Assembly: GCA_947072905.1 (NCBI GenBank)
Contig: CAMTKF010000014.1
Span: 1 to 50,301, forward strand
From: an uncultured Bacteroidales bacterium
GTDB taxonomy: Bacteria; Bacteroidota; Bacteroidia; Bacteroidales; Muribaculaceae
Length of the DNA stretch: 50,301 nucleotides
Reading direction: 5' to 3'
The stretch's first letter is position 1; each line of letters starts with the position of its first letter. The position numbers and the translations under genes were made by a program. A model generated the notes under the pieces. That model had not been told where the DNA came from, searched no databases, and worked only from the letters and a program-made list of their open reading frames with translations. This document shows, piece by piece, positions 43,160 through 50,301 of the stretch.

Positions 43160-45121
43160 ATGATTTCAATAAATAATCTTAGCGTGGAATTCAGCGCTAA
43201 ATCACTTTTCGATAATATAAATTACGTAATTAACGACAAGGATAAGATAGCACTTGTCGGCAAGAATGGTGCCGGCAAGTCGACCATGCTTAAGATTTTT
43301 GCCGGCTTGCAGACTCCTACATCCGGTTCTGTTGCCGTTCCTGAAGGTGTCTCTATAGGTTATCTTCCCCAGCACATGATTACTCCTGATGAAGTAACCG
43401 TGATACAGGAAGTGCGCAAAGCTTTCTCAAAAATTGATGAAATGCAACGCCGGATGGATGCTATGAATGCCGAACTTGCCGAACGAACCGATTACGAGTC
43501 TGAGAGTTATCAGCGACTGATAGAACAGATGACGGCTCTGAGCGACCGCATTTCAATCACTGCATCCGACAATTGCGAGGCCGAAATGGAAAAGACCCTC
43601 ATGGGACTTGGCTTTGTGAGAAGCGATTTCAACAGGCAGACAAGTGAATTTTCGGGAGGCTGGCGCATGCGTATAGAGCTTGCAAAACTTCTGCTTACCA
43701 AGCCAGACGTACTGTTGCTTGACGAACCGACCAACCATCTTGATATCGAATCAATACAATGGCTCGAAAACTTTTTGCTTACCAAGGCAAAAGCTGTCGT
43801 GTTGGTAAGTCACGACCGTGCATTTATTGATAATGTGACAAACAGAACAATCGAAATATCTCTTGGTAAGATATACGATTACTCTGTAAACTATTCCAAA
43901 TATATAGAGCTTCGCAAGGAACGTATCGAACAGCAGATGCGAGCCTACAACAATCAGCAGAAGCAGATTGCGGATACCGAAGCTTTCATCGAACGATTCA
44001 GATACAAGGCTACAAAGGCCGTTCAGGTACAGAGCCGTATGAAGCAGCTCGCCAAAATAGACCGTATAGAGGTTGATGAAGTCGATACATCTCATCTCAA
44101 CCTTAAGTTTCCTCCGGCACCTCGTTCGGGCGATTATCCTATTATAGCCGACAATGTAGGAAAAGCCTACGGAGACCATCAGGTATTCGACCATGCCACA
44201 TTTACAATCAAACGTGGCGAAAAAGTAGCATTTGTAGGAAAGAACGGCGAGGGTAAATCGACACTCGTGAAATGTATCATGGGTGAGATACCCTTTACCG
44301 GTTCTCTTAAAATAGGGCACAATGTGAAGATCGGTTATTTTGCACAGAACCAGGCTTCTATGCTCGACGAAACACTCACAGTGTTTGACACCATAGACCA
44401 TGTGGCAGTGGGTGATATACGTACTAAAATTCGTGATATTCTCGGTGCATTCATGTTTGGTGGAGAAGCTTCAGACAAAAAGGTCAAAGTACTTTCAGGC
44501 GGTGAGAGAACTCGTCTTGCCATGATAAAACTGTTGCTCGAACCGGTCAATTTCCTCATACTTGACGAACCGACCAACCACCTTGACATGAAAACCAAGG
44601 ATATACTGAAACAAGCTATCAAAGACTTTGACGGCACAGTGATACTGGTGAGCCACGACCGCGAATTTCTTGACGGGCTTGTTGAAAAAGTATATGAATT
44701 TGGTGGAGGACAGGTTAAGGAAATGCTTGGCGGCATATATGACTTCCTTGAAAAAAAGCGAATTGCTTCGCTACGCGAACTTGAACTGAGCAAATCTGTT
44801 GAAACAGGTACTCCGAAAAACAAAACGGAGAATACAAAATCTGTAGAAGAACCCAAACAGGCAGCACCCGCAAAGAAACTGAGTTATGCCGAACAACGTG
44901 AACGTGAAAAGATAATTCGCAAAGCCAAGAAAAAAGTAGAGGAATCAGAAGCTGAAATTGCACGTATTGAAGCCAACCTGAAATCAATTGAAGACGAGAT
45001 TGCCAAAGGTTCAACCGATACGGATATTTACAATCGTCATGCAGAAACTACCAAGGCTCTTGAAAACGCGATGAGCGTTTGGGAACTCGCATCCCTTGAA
45101 CTTGATGAACTTCAAAGCTGA
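43160..45121 (+). CDS. ABC-F family ATPase
   Basis: A 653-residue cytosolic protein with two ABC domains and no transmembrane part. First domain: Walker A GKNGAGKST (near 36-44), signature FSGGWRMRIELA, Walker B LLLDEPTNHLD. Second: GKNGEGKST, LSGGERTRLAM, LILDEPTNHLD. The interdomain linker (about 230-300, Arg/Gln-rich helices) is the feature of ABC-F translation factors that act at the ribosomal E site. A Lys/Glu-rich coiled-coil C-terminal extension (about 565-653) suggests the Uup/YheS-like side. Whether it is housekeeping or antibiotic-protective cannot be told from sequence. An in-frame TTG at 43136 lies inside the promoter, so the ATG at 43160 is used. Confidence 0.93.
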   Translation: MISINNLSVEFSAKSLFDNINYVINDKDKIALVGKNGAGKSTMLKIFAGLQTPTSGSVAVPEGVSIGYLPQHMITPDEVTVIQEVRKAFSKIDEMQRRMDAMNAELAERTDYESESYQRLIEQMTALSDRISITASDNCEAEMEKTLMGLGFVRSDFNRQTSEFSGGWRMRIELAKLLLTKPDVLLLDEPTNHLDIESIQWLENFLLTKAKAVVLVSHDRAFIDNVTNRTIEISLGKIYDYSVNYSKYIELRKERIEQQMRAYNNQQKQIADTEAFIERFRYKATKAVQVQSRMKQLAKIDRIEVDEVDTSHLNLKFPPAPRSGDYPIIADNVGKAYGDHQVFDHATFTIKRGEKVAFVGKNGEGKSTLVKCIMGEIPFTGSLKIGHNVKIGYFAQNQASMLDETLTVFDTIDHVAVGDIRTKIRDILGAFMFGGEASDKKVKVLSGGERTRLAMIKLLLEPVNFLILDEPTNHLDMKTKDILKQAIKDFDGTVILVSHDREFLDGLVEKVYEFGGGQVKEMLGGIYDFLEKKRIASLRELELSKSVETGTPKNKTENTKSVEEPKQAAPAKKLSYAEQREREKIIRKAKKKVEESEAEIARIEANLKSIEDEIAKGSTDTDIYNRHAETTKALENAMSVWELASLELDELQS

Positions 45122-45151
45122 AACAAGCTTTTGTATATGTAAAAATACTTG

Positions 45152-45179
45152 ACTCTCAACATTTGTTGAGAGTTTTTTT
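45152..45179 (+). terminator. terminator of the ABC-F gene
   Basis: 9-bp stem ACTCTCAAC / GTTGAGAGT with loop ATTT, followed by a T7 tract. Confidence 0.95.
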
Positions 45180-45216
45180 ATCCTATTTCAGGTAGAACAG
45201 GCTTTATGAATTATTC

Positions 45217-45246
45217 TTTGAAATTCGTATAAATGTTGTAATTTTG
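45217..45246 (+). promoter_or_regulatory. promoter of the ECF sigma operon
   Basis: TTTG at 45217-45220 and TAATTTTG at 45239-45246 with an 18-nt spacer. It predicts a leader of about 90 nt. This looks like a housekeeping promoter rather than a self-recognised ECF promoter. Confidence 0.65.
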
Positions 45247-45344
45247 TTCCGGAGTATAGTTCTATTTGTTTTTTCAATCAAAAAAATTGATTTTTTCCCC
45301 ATTGAGAGGTTAGGTTTTTTGCAAGTGACGTGTCTTATTGGTGT

Positions 45345-45830
45345 ATGACGACAATCAGTGACATAGAACAGCTTTTCAGAACCCATTACACGGCGATGCA
45401 CCGCCTTGCGATGCTGATACTGCGCGATGAGGATGCTGCGCGGGACATTGTGCACGATGTCTTTGAGTCGCTTCTCAACTCGGGCCTGACAGACGTGTCA
45501 GCTCAGTATCTGCTTCGTGCAGTGCGCAACCGTTGTCTGAACTATCTCCGCAGCTTCACTACCCGTGAGCGCTTCAAGCAACTTTATGCTGTGGACGAGC
45601 ATGAAATAGCCGACGATGAGTGGCCCGATGATGAAACGATTGCCATGATTTATTCAACAGTGGCAAATGATCTGACCGATGCCTGCCGCAGGGTGGTGGA
45701 ATTGCGCTTTACCGACGGAATGAGCTATAAGGATATTGCCGGCACGCTGGGTATAAGCGAGGTGGCTGTGTATAAGCATTTGCGTCATGCAATAGATGTC
45801 TTACGTAAAAAACTGTCTCAAAATGGATAA
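45345..45830 (+). CDS. ECF-type RNA polymerase sigma factor
   Basis: A 161-residue extracytoplasmic-function sigma factor. Region 2 (about 8-75): LFRTHYTAMHRLAMLILRDE, then DAARDIVHDVFESLL and LLRAVRNRCLNYLRS. Region 4 (about 105-155): DACRRVVELRFTDGMSYKDI followed by an HTH AGTLGISEVAVYKHLRHAID. Length and the paired genes fit Bacteroidetes FecI-like factors. A GTG 15 nt upstream is in frame, but the ATG at 45345 aligns better with family N-termini. The stop overlaps the anti-sigma start by 8 nt. Presumably it directs RNA polymerase to genes of this signalling unit once the anti-sigma factor is relieved. Confidence 0.92.
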   Translation: MTTISDIEQLFRTHYTAMHRLAMLILRDEDAARDIVHDVFESLLNSGLTDVSAQYLLRAVRNRCLNYLRSFTTRERFKQLYAVDEHEIADDEWPDDETIAMIYSTVANDLTDACRRVVELRFTDGMSYKDIAGTLGISEVAVYKHLRHAIDVLRKKLSQNG

Positions 45831-46464
45831 GATAGACCGACTGCTTGATACTATGGAGCATCCCGATAGTTACTCCGAAAAAGATATTGAGGCGATGCTC
45901 GCCGACCCGGAAGTCAGAGAGGTGTACGACCTGCTTGACAAGACAGCGGCAAGCCTTACGTCAATACCGACTCCCGATGTAGATGCCGAATGGGCTGCAT
46001 TTGAACGCGCCCACGGTAAACGTCGTTTCAGAATACTCAATCTGTTTTCGCACAATCTCGCCGCAAGCATTGCCATCGCTGTAGCCTCGCTCGCAGCGGT
46101 GGCAGCCGTAGTGGGAGTGAGCGTGAATTATGCTCTCAACCAAAAGACTGAAGCCCCGGCAACCGGGCCGGTCGCAGCAGTAATAGAAAATGTAATTTCT
46201 AACGACACGGTAATTATTGCCGAGCCCGCACCTGCAGCAGCTCCCGAAACGATAGTATTCGACAACGAGCCGCTGGAGACCATCGCCGACCATATAGCCG
46301 GGTACTATGGCTATAGTGTGGAGTACACAGCAGATGCTCCGAAGTCATTGCGACTTTACTTCAGATGGAATCAGGCTCAGACGCTCGATGAGGTTATCGA
46401 AAGTCTCAACAACTTCGAGCAGATACATATCTCCGTAAAGGACAGAACCATAAAAATACGCTGA
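45823..46464 (+). CDS. short FecR-like anti-sigma factor with DUF4974 domain
   Basis: A 213-residue membrane protein. A cytosolic N-terminus (about 1-75, where it would hold the sigma factor) is followed by one transmembrane helix (about 78-103, Ala/Val-rich) and an Ala/Pro linker. The periplasmic C-terminal domain (about 144-213: VFDNEPLETIADHIAGYYGY, then SLRLYFRWNQAQTLDEVIE and NNFEQIHI) matches DUF4974. Typical FecR anti-sigma factors exceed 300 residues and carry a central FecR domain, which is missing here. It overlaps the sigma gene and precedes the receptor by 4 nt. The ATG at 45823 is chosen; a frame extends further upstream inside the sigma gene. Confidence 0.88.
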   Translation: MDKIDRLLDTMEHPDSYSEKDIEAMLADPEVREVYDLLDKTAASLTSIPTPDVDAEWAAFERAHGKRRFRILNLFSHNLAASIAIAVASLAAVAAVVGVSVNYALNQKTEAPATGPVAAVIENVISNDTVIIAEPAPAAAPETIVFDNEPLETIADHIAGYYGYSVEYTADAPKSLRLYFRWNQAQTLDEVIESLNNFEQIHISVKDRTIKIR

Positions 46465-46468
46465 CATC

Positions 46469-49012
46469 ATGGCAAGAATAATAATGCTTATCTGCGCCAT
46501 GTCAGCCTTTGTCATGGCTGGTGCCGAGACATTCTCATACCGGTTCAACTCGACTCCGCTCCCCAAGGCGATACAGCGGATTATGGAGAATCATCCCGAC
46601 CTCGACATCAATTTCATATACAACGAACTTGAAAACTACAACACCAGCGCCATGGTAAAAGCCGGCAATGCCTACGATGCCTTGCGTCAGACAATAGGTT
46701 TAAATCCCTTAACGGTAGTAAAAGCCAAAGACACTTATTATGTAGAAGCATTGCAACATGGCAAATACATATACACAGGCCAAGCATTAGGCAAAGATGA
46801 TGAGCCGGTTGCAGCTGCTACAGTAATGCTTCTCGCTCCAAAAGATTCAACGGTTATAACATACGGTATAGCTGATGAGAATGGTCGATTCAGAATACCC
46901 TGTGACCGTACCAAAGTAATTGCCAAACTGTCTTGCATGGGCTATAAGACAACATATCATCAGTGCAATACTTTCAATATCGGAACAATAATAATGCCCG
47001 AAAATGCAGTAAAATTGAGCGAGGTGAAGATTGAGGCAGATAACGCGCATCTATATTCTGACCACTCGATATACATGCCTACAGCGCGTCAGAAAAATGT
47101 TGCTGCTGATGCAGTTGCTCTGTTGAGTCAAATGGCTATACCGCAACTTGATGTAGATCCTGCAACCAAGTCTGTAAAAACAATCACCGGACAATCGGTA
47201 GCTATTTATATAGATTATGTTTCTGCATCGCAGCAGGATTTGTCAGGCATGAAAACTACGGATGTAAAGAAAATAGAATATCTGCTTTACCCTAAAGATC
47301 CGCGTTTTCACGGTGCGGATTATGTTGTCAATTTCATAATGCAGAAATATGAATATGGCGGATATACCAAGGTAAGTGCGTCCAAGATGTTCGGTACGAA
47401 CAAGGCTAATGCGTCGGTTTATTCTAAATTCACATATAAGGAAATGACATTTGACATATATGCCGATGAATCATATATGACCGACCGGCATAGTGGTACA
47501 TCATCAACAGAACGATTCTTTTTTCCGGACTTGTATGGTCTTGGTGAGAAATCAATAGAAAGGATTTCCACCCCCGGCTCTTCAAGATTTCGGAACAATG
47601 AAAATAATGTCACATTCCGTGCTTTGTATATTACCGAAAAGGCACAGATTTCAAATACTCTTTCATTCAACAATACATCAACTCCCCGGAAAGATTATGA
47701 AACTGCGGTGTCTTACACAGACGAGATTTTGCCCACAACCACAACAAAGACCATAGCTTCAAATCATAATCTTTCATTGAATTATAAAAATGAAACTTAT
47801 ATAGGATTCAATGAAAATGTAGGGACATTTATAGAGGCTGTATATGAATACGGTAATAACAAATCCGAATCAAATTACCGCCAAGCCGAGATAGACATTA
47901 TAAATAACGCAACTGAACATTCACATTGCGGACGCATTACTCCAAGTCTTGTATGGAACCTGAATGAGCATAGCAGTCTCATGCCATATCTGCATGGCGA
48001 ATATTCAACATATTCACTCGATTATTATGGGTCTTCACCGTCAAAACAGAAATATAATGTGTGGGGATTTGTCGGTGGCGTAAAGTATAAATATACTCAG
48101 GATAAATGGAGTGCAGGCAGTCAATTCGGATGGACGTATGCCAATATAGATTTGACCGGAACTAAAATAGAGGATAATTATCCGATGGGTAATGTATTTG
48201 CAACGTTCTCGCCAAATAAGCATAACCAGTTTGAGGTGAGATATGCCTTCACAAAGCAAGTGCCAGAAACTTATCAGAAAAGCCCCAATATGCTTCAACA
48301 AGACGAGCTGATGTGGTATACCGGTACACCCGATCTGAAAAACAGTTGGAATAACTACGTTCATGCTGTATATACATGGATACCTGACAACAGATGGCAA
48401 CTCGCCGCTACCGGCAAAATATTTATGGTCGATGATAGGGTGGTAACACGCTATTTGCCGACAGGCCCCAATGGCACAATGCTCCGCCAATATGTAAACA
48501 ATGGCAGTTTCAAAAGCAGCTCCATTGGAGTGAAAGGAACGGCAAAATTTCTTGACGGTAAATTGGCTGTCACCTTACGTCCTGAGATGTGGTTCAGAAA
48601 GACGACCGGAGAGTATGCTTTAACATACAACGAACTTACGTGTGTTGCTCAGCTCACATGGTATTTTGGCAACTTCTACCTCGATGGGTGGTATGTAACA
48701 CCCAGTACTTATCCCAATGAAGAATCAGGTATCAAAGAACGTAAACCGTCGCGTTATCAAATACAACTAGGATATGGCAAAGGTCCATGGCGAGCATCTG
48801 CTACAGCATATAATTTTTTGCGGTCAAGTTGGGAATACAGCCGTGAGACTCTGTCAAGTAAGTATTATGGGTTTGAACGGAGCATTTATAGTCCGGACTT
48901 TCACATGAGCTTTCAGCTATCACTTGCGTATACATTCGGTTACGGTAAGAAAGTTAGACGTGGCGATGAAGTTACAGGTGTCGGTACAGGCTCATCGGCA
49001 ATATTGAAATAA
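46469..49012 (+). CDS. outer-membrane beta-barrel receptor with STN signalling domain
   Basis: An 847-residue outer-membrane protein. Signal peptide (1-19), then an STN (secretin/TonB N-terminal) domain at about 20-95 (FSYRFNSTPLPKAIQRI, INFIYNELE). A carboxypeptidase-regulatory-like Ig domain follows (about 98-185, TGQALGKDDEPVAAATVMLL), then a plug-like region (about 200-300). The large barrel (about 300-835) ends in alternating strands such as SFQLSLAYTFGYGKK. It resembles TonB-dependent transducers and the OMP_b-brl_3 family. The STN domain next to a sigma/anti-sigma pair implies FecA-style surface signalling. No SusD-like partner follows, so it may be a sensor rather than a glycan importer. 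The ligand is unknown. Confidence 0.85.
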   Translation: MARIIMLICAMSAFVMAGAETFSYRFNSTPLPKAIQRIMENHPDLDINFIYNELENYNTSAMVKAGNAYDALRQTIGLNPLTVVKAKDTYYVEALQHGKYIYTGQALGKDDEPVAAATVMLLAPKDSTVITYGIADENGRFRIPCDRTKVIAKLSCMGYKTTYHQCNTFNIGTIIMPENAVKLSEVKIEADNAHLYSDHSIYMPTARQKNVAADAVALLSQMAIPQLDVDPATKSVKTITGQSVAIYIDYVSASQQDLSGMKTTDVKKIEYLLYPKDPRFHGADYVVNFIMQKYEYGGYTKVSASKMFGTNKANASVYSKFTYKEMTFDIYADESYMTDRHSGTSSTERFFFPDLYGLGEKSIERISTPGSSRFRNNENNVTFRALYITEKAQISNTLSFNNTSTPRKDYETAVSYTDEILPTTTTKTIASNHNLSLNYKNETYIGFNENVGTFIEAVYEYGNNKSESNYRQAEIDIINNATEHSHCGRITPSLVWNLNEHSSLMPYLHGEYSTYSLDYYGSSPSKQKYNVWGFVGGVKYKYTQDKWSAGSQFGWTYANIDLTGTKIEDNYPMGNVFATFSPNKHNQFEVRYAFTKQVPETYQKSPNMLQQDELMWYTGTPDLKNSWNNYVHAVYTWIPDNRWQLAATGKIFMVDDRVVTRYLPTGPNGTMLRQYVNNGSFKSSSIGVKGTAKFLDGKLAVTLRPEMWFRKTTGEYALTYNELTCVAQLTWYFGNFYLDGWYVTPSTYPNEESGIKERKPSRYQIQLGYGKGPWRASATAYNFLRSSWEYSRETLSSKYYGFERSIYSPDFHMSFQLSLAYTFGYGKKVRRGDEVTGVGTGSSAILK

Positions 49013-49020
49013 ATAAGCAT

Positions 49021-49060
49021 TGAATTTAGGATATTTTAATGCATAAATATCCTAAATTCA
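49021..49060. terminator. perfect 16-bp hairpin after the receptor gene
   Basis: Arms TGAATTTAGGATATTT / AAATATCCTAAATTCA with an 8-nt loop, 8 nt after the receptor stop. It lacks a T tract on the plus strand, so it may be a terminator aided by other factors, an mRNA-stabilising 3' hairpin, or an operator for the next promoter. Confidence 0.65.
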
Positions 49061-49072
49061 AAATACTATGAT

Positions 49073-49080
49073 TATCTTTG
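49073..49080 (+). promoter_or_regulatory. -7 box of the lipoprotein / DKNYY-repeat pair
   Basis: TATCTTTG fits TAnnTTTG; no TTG at the -33 distance, so it may need an activator or an alternative sigma factor. The leader is about 54 nt. Confidence 0.6.
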
Positions 49081-49140
49081 CTACCGATAGATTACTGTCG
49101 GTAACGGCATTCCACAAACAATAAGGCGTTATTTCGCACA

Positions 49141-49599
49141 ATGAAACAATTATTATACCATATCTGCCTTTTGTCGCTTATGATATTGACGTCATGCGAA
49201 GTTCGTAGCGGCTACCTTGATTATGATAAGCAGAACACGGTTGCCATGCTCACGGATGTGGAATGGTTGGTGGTTTATGCAGATTATGGTCTTGGCAATG
49301 AGTATACATACGATGATGAGACCAAGATCTATTCGTTTGGTAAAGATTCCAAAGGATGGATTGCAACCGGTTCGCTGAAAGATCCGTCAGTTAAGAAAGA
49401 TGTGAGATACTTTCAGTGGTCTTTCACCACAGAGAATTATACCGTAATCTATACAGCCGGTAACTCCACCGATGGATATTTGCTTATTGAAAAACTGACG
49501 CCTACAGAAATGTGGTTGCAATGGACGGCAAAAGATCCGGTCTTAGTCCCTAATCAGAATACTACTTTTTACAAGTTCAAAGCACGTAAAAAACAATAA
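49141..49599 (+). CDS. small lipoprotein of unknown family
   Basis: A 152-residue lipoprotein. Signal MKQLLYHICLLSLMI and lipobox LTSC (Cys19). The mature domain is beta-rich with many aromatics (WLVVYADYGLG, YFQWSFTTENYTVIYTAG, MWLQWTAKDP). It ends FYKFKARKK, which suggests a small barrel or lipocalin-like fold, but I recognise no family. It starts behind its own promoter after the STN receptor gene and is 9 nt ahead of the DKNYY-repeat gene, so the two are probably co-transcribed. Given the upstream sigma/anti-sigma pair, it is a candidate output of that pathway (inference). Confidence 0.8.
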   Translation: MKQLLYHICLLSLMILTSCEVRSGYLDYDKQNTVAMLTDVEWLVVYADYGLGNEYTYDDETKIYSFGKDSKGWIATGSLKDPSVKKDVRYFQWSFTTENYTVIYTAGNSTDGYLLIEKLTPTEMWLQWTAKDPVLVPNQNTTFYKFKARKKQ

Positions 49600-49608
49600 C
49601 AAAAGATC

Positions 49609-50220
49609 ATGACAATAAAAAGAATTGCAATAATATTAGCGCTTATCCTCAGCGCAGCGAGTGTTACAGGACAAGAGCGGCACCGGGATCACAGATTTCA
49701 TAACAGTTATGAGACCGAGAGACATCATAGGCCGTCGTACTTTGTCAGTGGTGATAATGTGTTTTTTCATGGGCAGGCAGTAAAAGACGCATCGGCCTCG
49801 TCATTCAGCATACTGCGCGACGGGTACGCCAAAGATAACTGGAATGTATATTACTGTGGCGTGAAGATTGATGGCGCAAGCAGTAATTCATTCAAGGTGC
49901 TCGGTTATGGATACGCCAAGGATAACTGGGCAGTATATTACAACGGTGCTAAGATAGAGGGGGCATCGCCGGATTCCTTTACAGTGCTTCAGGATTGGTA
50001 TGCCAAGGATAATTGGAATGTGTACTATGACGGTATAAAAATTCAGGGAGCTTTTGAGAACAGCTTCAAGGTACTTCGCGACGGTTATGCAAAGGATGAC
50101 TGGACCGTGTATTTTGACGGTAAGAAAATAGATGGAGCTTCTGAAAACAGCTTTAAAGTGCTGCGCGACGGTTATGCCAAAGATGATTGGAACACCTATT
50201 ATTGGGGAAAGAAAATTTAA
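49609..50220 (+). CDS. exported DKNYY-type repeat protein with His-rich N-terminus
   Basis: A 203-residue secreted protein. A signal peptide of about 21 residues (ending SVTGQ) leads into a short basic, His-rich segment (ERHRDHRFHNSYETERHHR, about 23-41). One degenerate and four full repeats of 29 residues plus a 15-residue partial copy follow to the C-terminus. The repeat consensus is YAKDNWNVYYDGxKIDGA followed by SxNSFKVLRDG, matching DKNYY repeats. These occur in uncharacterised secreted proteins and probably form an aromatic-rich beta structure. There is no catalytic motif. It is second in the lipoprotein pair behind the STN/sigma operon. Function is unknown; binding of a glycan, peptide or metal is speculation. 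Confidence 0.82.
   Translation: MTIKRIAIILALILSAASVTGQERHRDHRFHNSYETERHHRPSYFVSGDNVFFHGQAVKDASASSFSILRDGYAKDNWNVYYCGVKIDGASSNSFKVLGYGYAKDNWAVYYNGAKIEGASPDSFTVLQDWYAKDNWNVYYDGIKIQGAFENSFKVLRDGYAKDDWTVYFDGKKIDGASENSFKVLRDGYAKDDWNTYYWGKKI
49825..50217 (+). repeat. 87-bp in-frame tandem repeats (DKNYY units)
   Basis: Four complete 87-bp units and a truncated fifth, each beginning at a Tyr-Ala-Lys-Asp codon block. The last two complete copies are most alike at DNA level, which suggests recent duplication. A degenerate unit precedes them. Confidence 0.85.
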
Positions 50221-50261
50221 AAAGTACCCGTTGGTTGAATTAAAATTCTAAATATTTACAA

Positions 50262-50301
50262 ATGAAAAAGTTGCACAATTTGCAGATTATTAGTAAATTA
50301 G
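50262..50301 (+). CDS. start of a further gene (partial)
   Basis: An ATG 41 nt after the DKNYY-repeat stop opens a frame (MKKLHNLQIIS...) that runs to the window edge. Met-Lys-Lys resembles the start of an exported protein's signal peptide. Only 13 residues are visible, so this may be chance. Confidence 0.4.
   Translation, partial: MKKLHNLQIISKL

Noticed and set aside
43751-44401. 216-codon open frame antisense to the ABC-F gene
   Set aside because: Opposite to canonical ABC motifs; composition is that of a reverse-frame shadow.
49825-50217. CRISPR-like array
   Set aside because: The repeats are contiguous, 87 bp, in frame and without spacers; they encode protein repeats.
1-50301. Mobile elements, integrases, prophage or rRNA genes
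   Set aside because: No transposase-like, integrase-like or phage-like product, no terminal repeats and no rRNA segment were found; the tRNA pair shows no adjacent integrase or duplicated 3' end.

Overview
The window looks like chromosomal DNA of a Bacteroidales bacterium, most likely of the gut family Muribaculaceae. The phylum call is well supported. At least twelve transcription units start at a Bacteroidetes-type -7 box (TAnnTTTG), several with a TTG or TTTG 18-20 nt upstream. Start codons lack clear Shine-Dalgarno sequences. Ribosomal protein S16 carries a long Ala/Lys/Glu tail, and family-restricted domains (DUF4136, DUF4296, DUF4827, DUF6377, DUF4974) are present. The family-level call is inference. 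I see no insertion sequence, prophage, integrase or CRISPR array. Most of the window is dense housekeeping DNA, with accessory-looking islands at about 3.1-5.9 kb and 45.2-50.3 kb.

Layout, 0-12 kb: the 3' tip of an unknown gene converges on a DUF4136 lipoprotein. Next comes a putrescine operon (a conserved small protein, agmatine deiminase, N-carbamoylputrescine amidase). A secreted beta-propeller protein with a T9SS-like tail follows, next to a Crp/Fnr-type regulator; a perfect palindrome overlaps the propeller gene's promoter and start. Then on the minus strand are lon, an operon of a small membrane protein, a uracil-DNA-glycosylase-family protein and a YqgE/AlgH protein, and tig.

12-25 kb: rpsP; then the cluster ileS, a DksA-like gene, lspA, a DUF4296 lipoprotein and a small overlapping gene; an M3 peptidase lipoprotein; a minus-strand operon rplY-pth-S4 protein; a tRNA-Gly(GCC)/tRNA-Leu(GAG) pair with its own promoter and terminator; and cardiolipin synthase coupled to an HD-domain protein.

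25-45 kb: a Tricorn-like S41 protease; an unassigned ATP-grasp-like protein; a 378-bp gene-free gap that looks like a small-RNA gene; mutL overlapped by a DUF6377 regulator; an operon patatin - GH13 alpha-amylase - prs; and, divergently, valS - DHH phosphoesterase - DUF4827 lipoprotein - glmM, followed by an ABC-F ATPase with its own promoter.

45-50.3 kb: a cell-surface signalling operon (ECF sigma factor, a short anti-sigma factor, an STN-domain outer-membrane barrel), then a separately promoted pair of exported proteins: a small lipoprotein and a protein of 29-residue DKNYY-like repeats with a His-rich N-terminus. The start of a further gene runs off the right edge. This island is the best candidate for an undescribed system. 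The strongest non-coding candidate is the minus-strand small RNA near 29.7 kb. Most genes end in strong hairpin terminators, which gives well-defined transcription units. Several TTG-initiated reading frames begin inside promoter boxes, so I moved those starts downstream to ATG.
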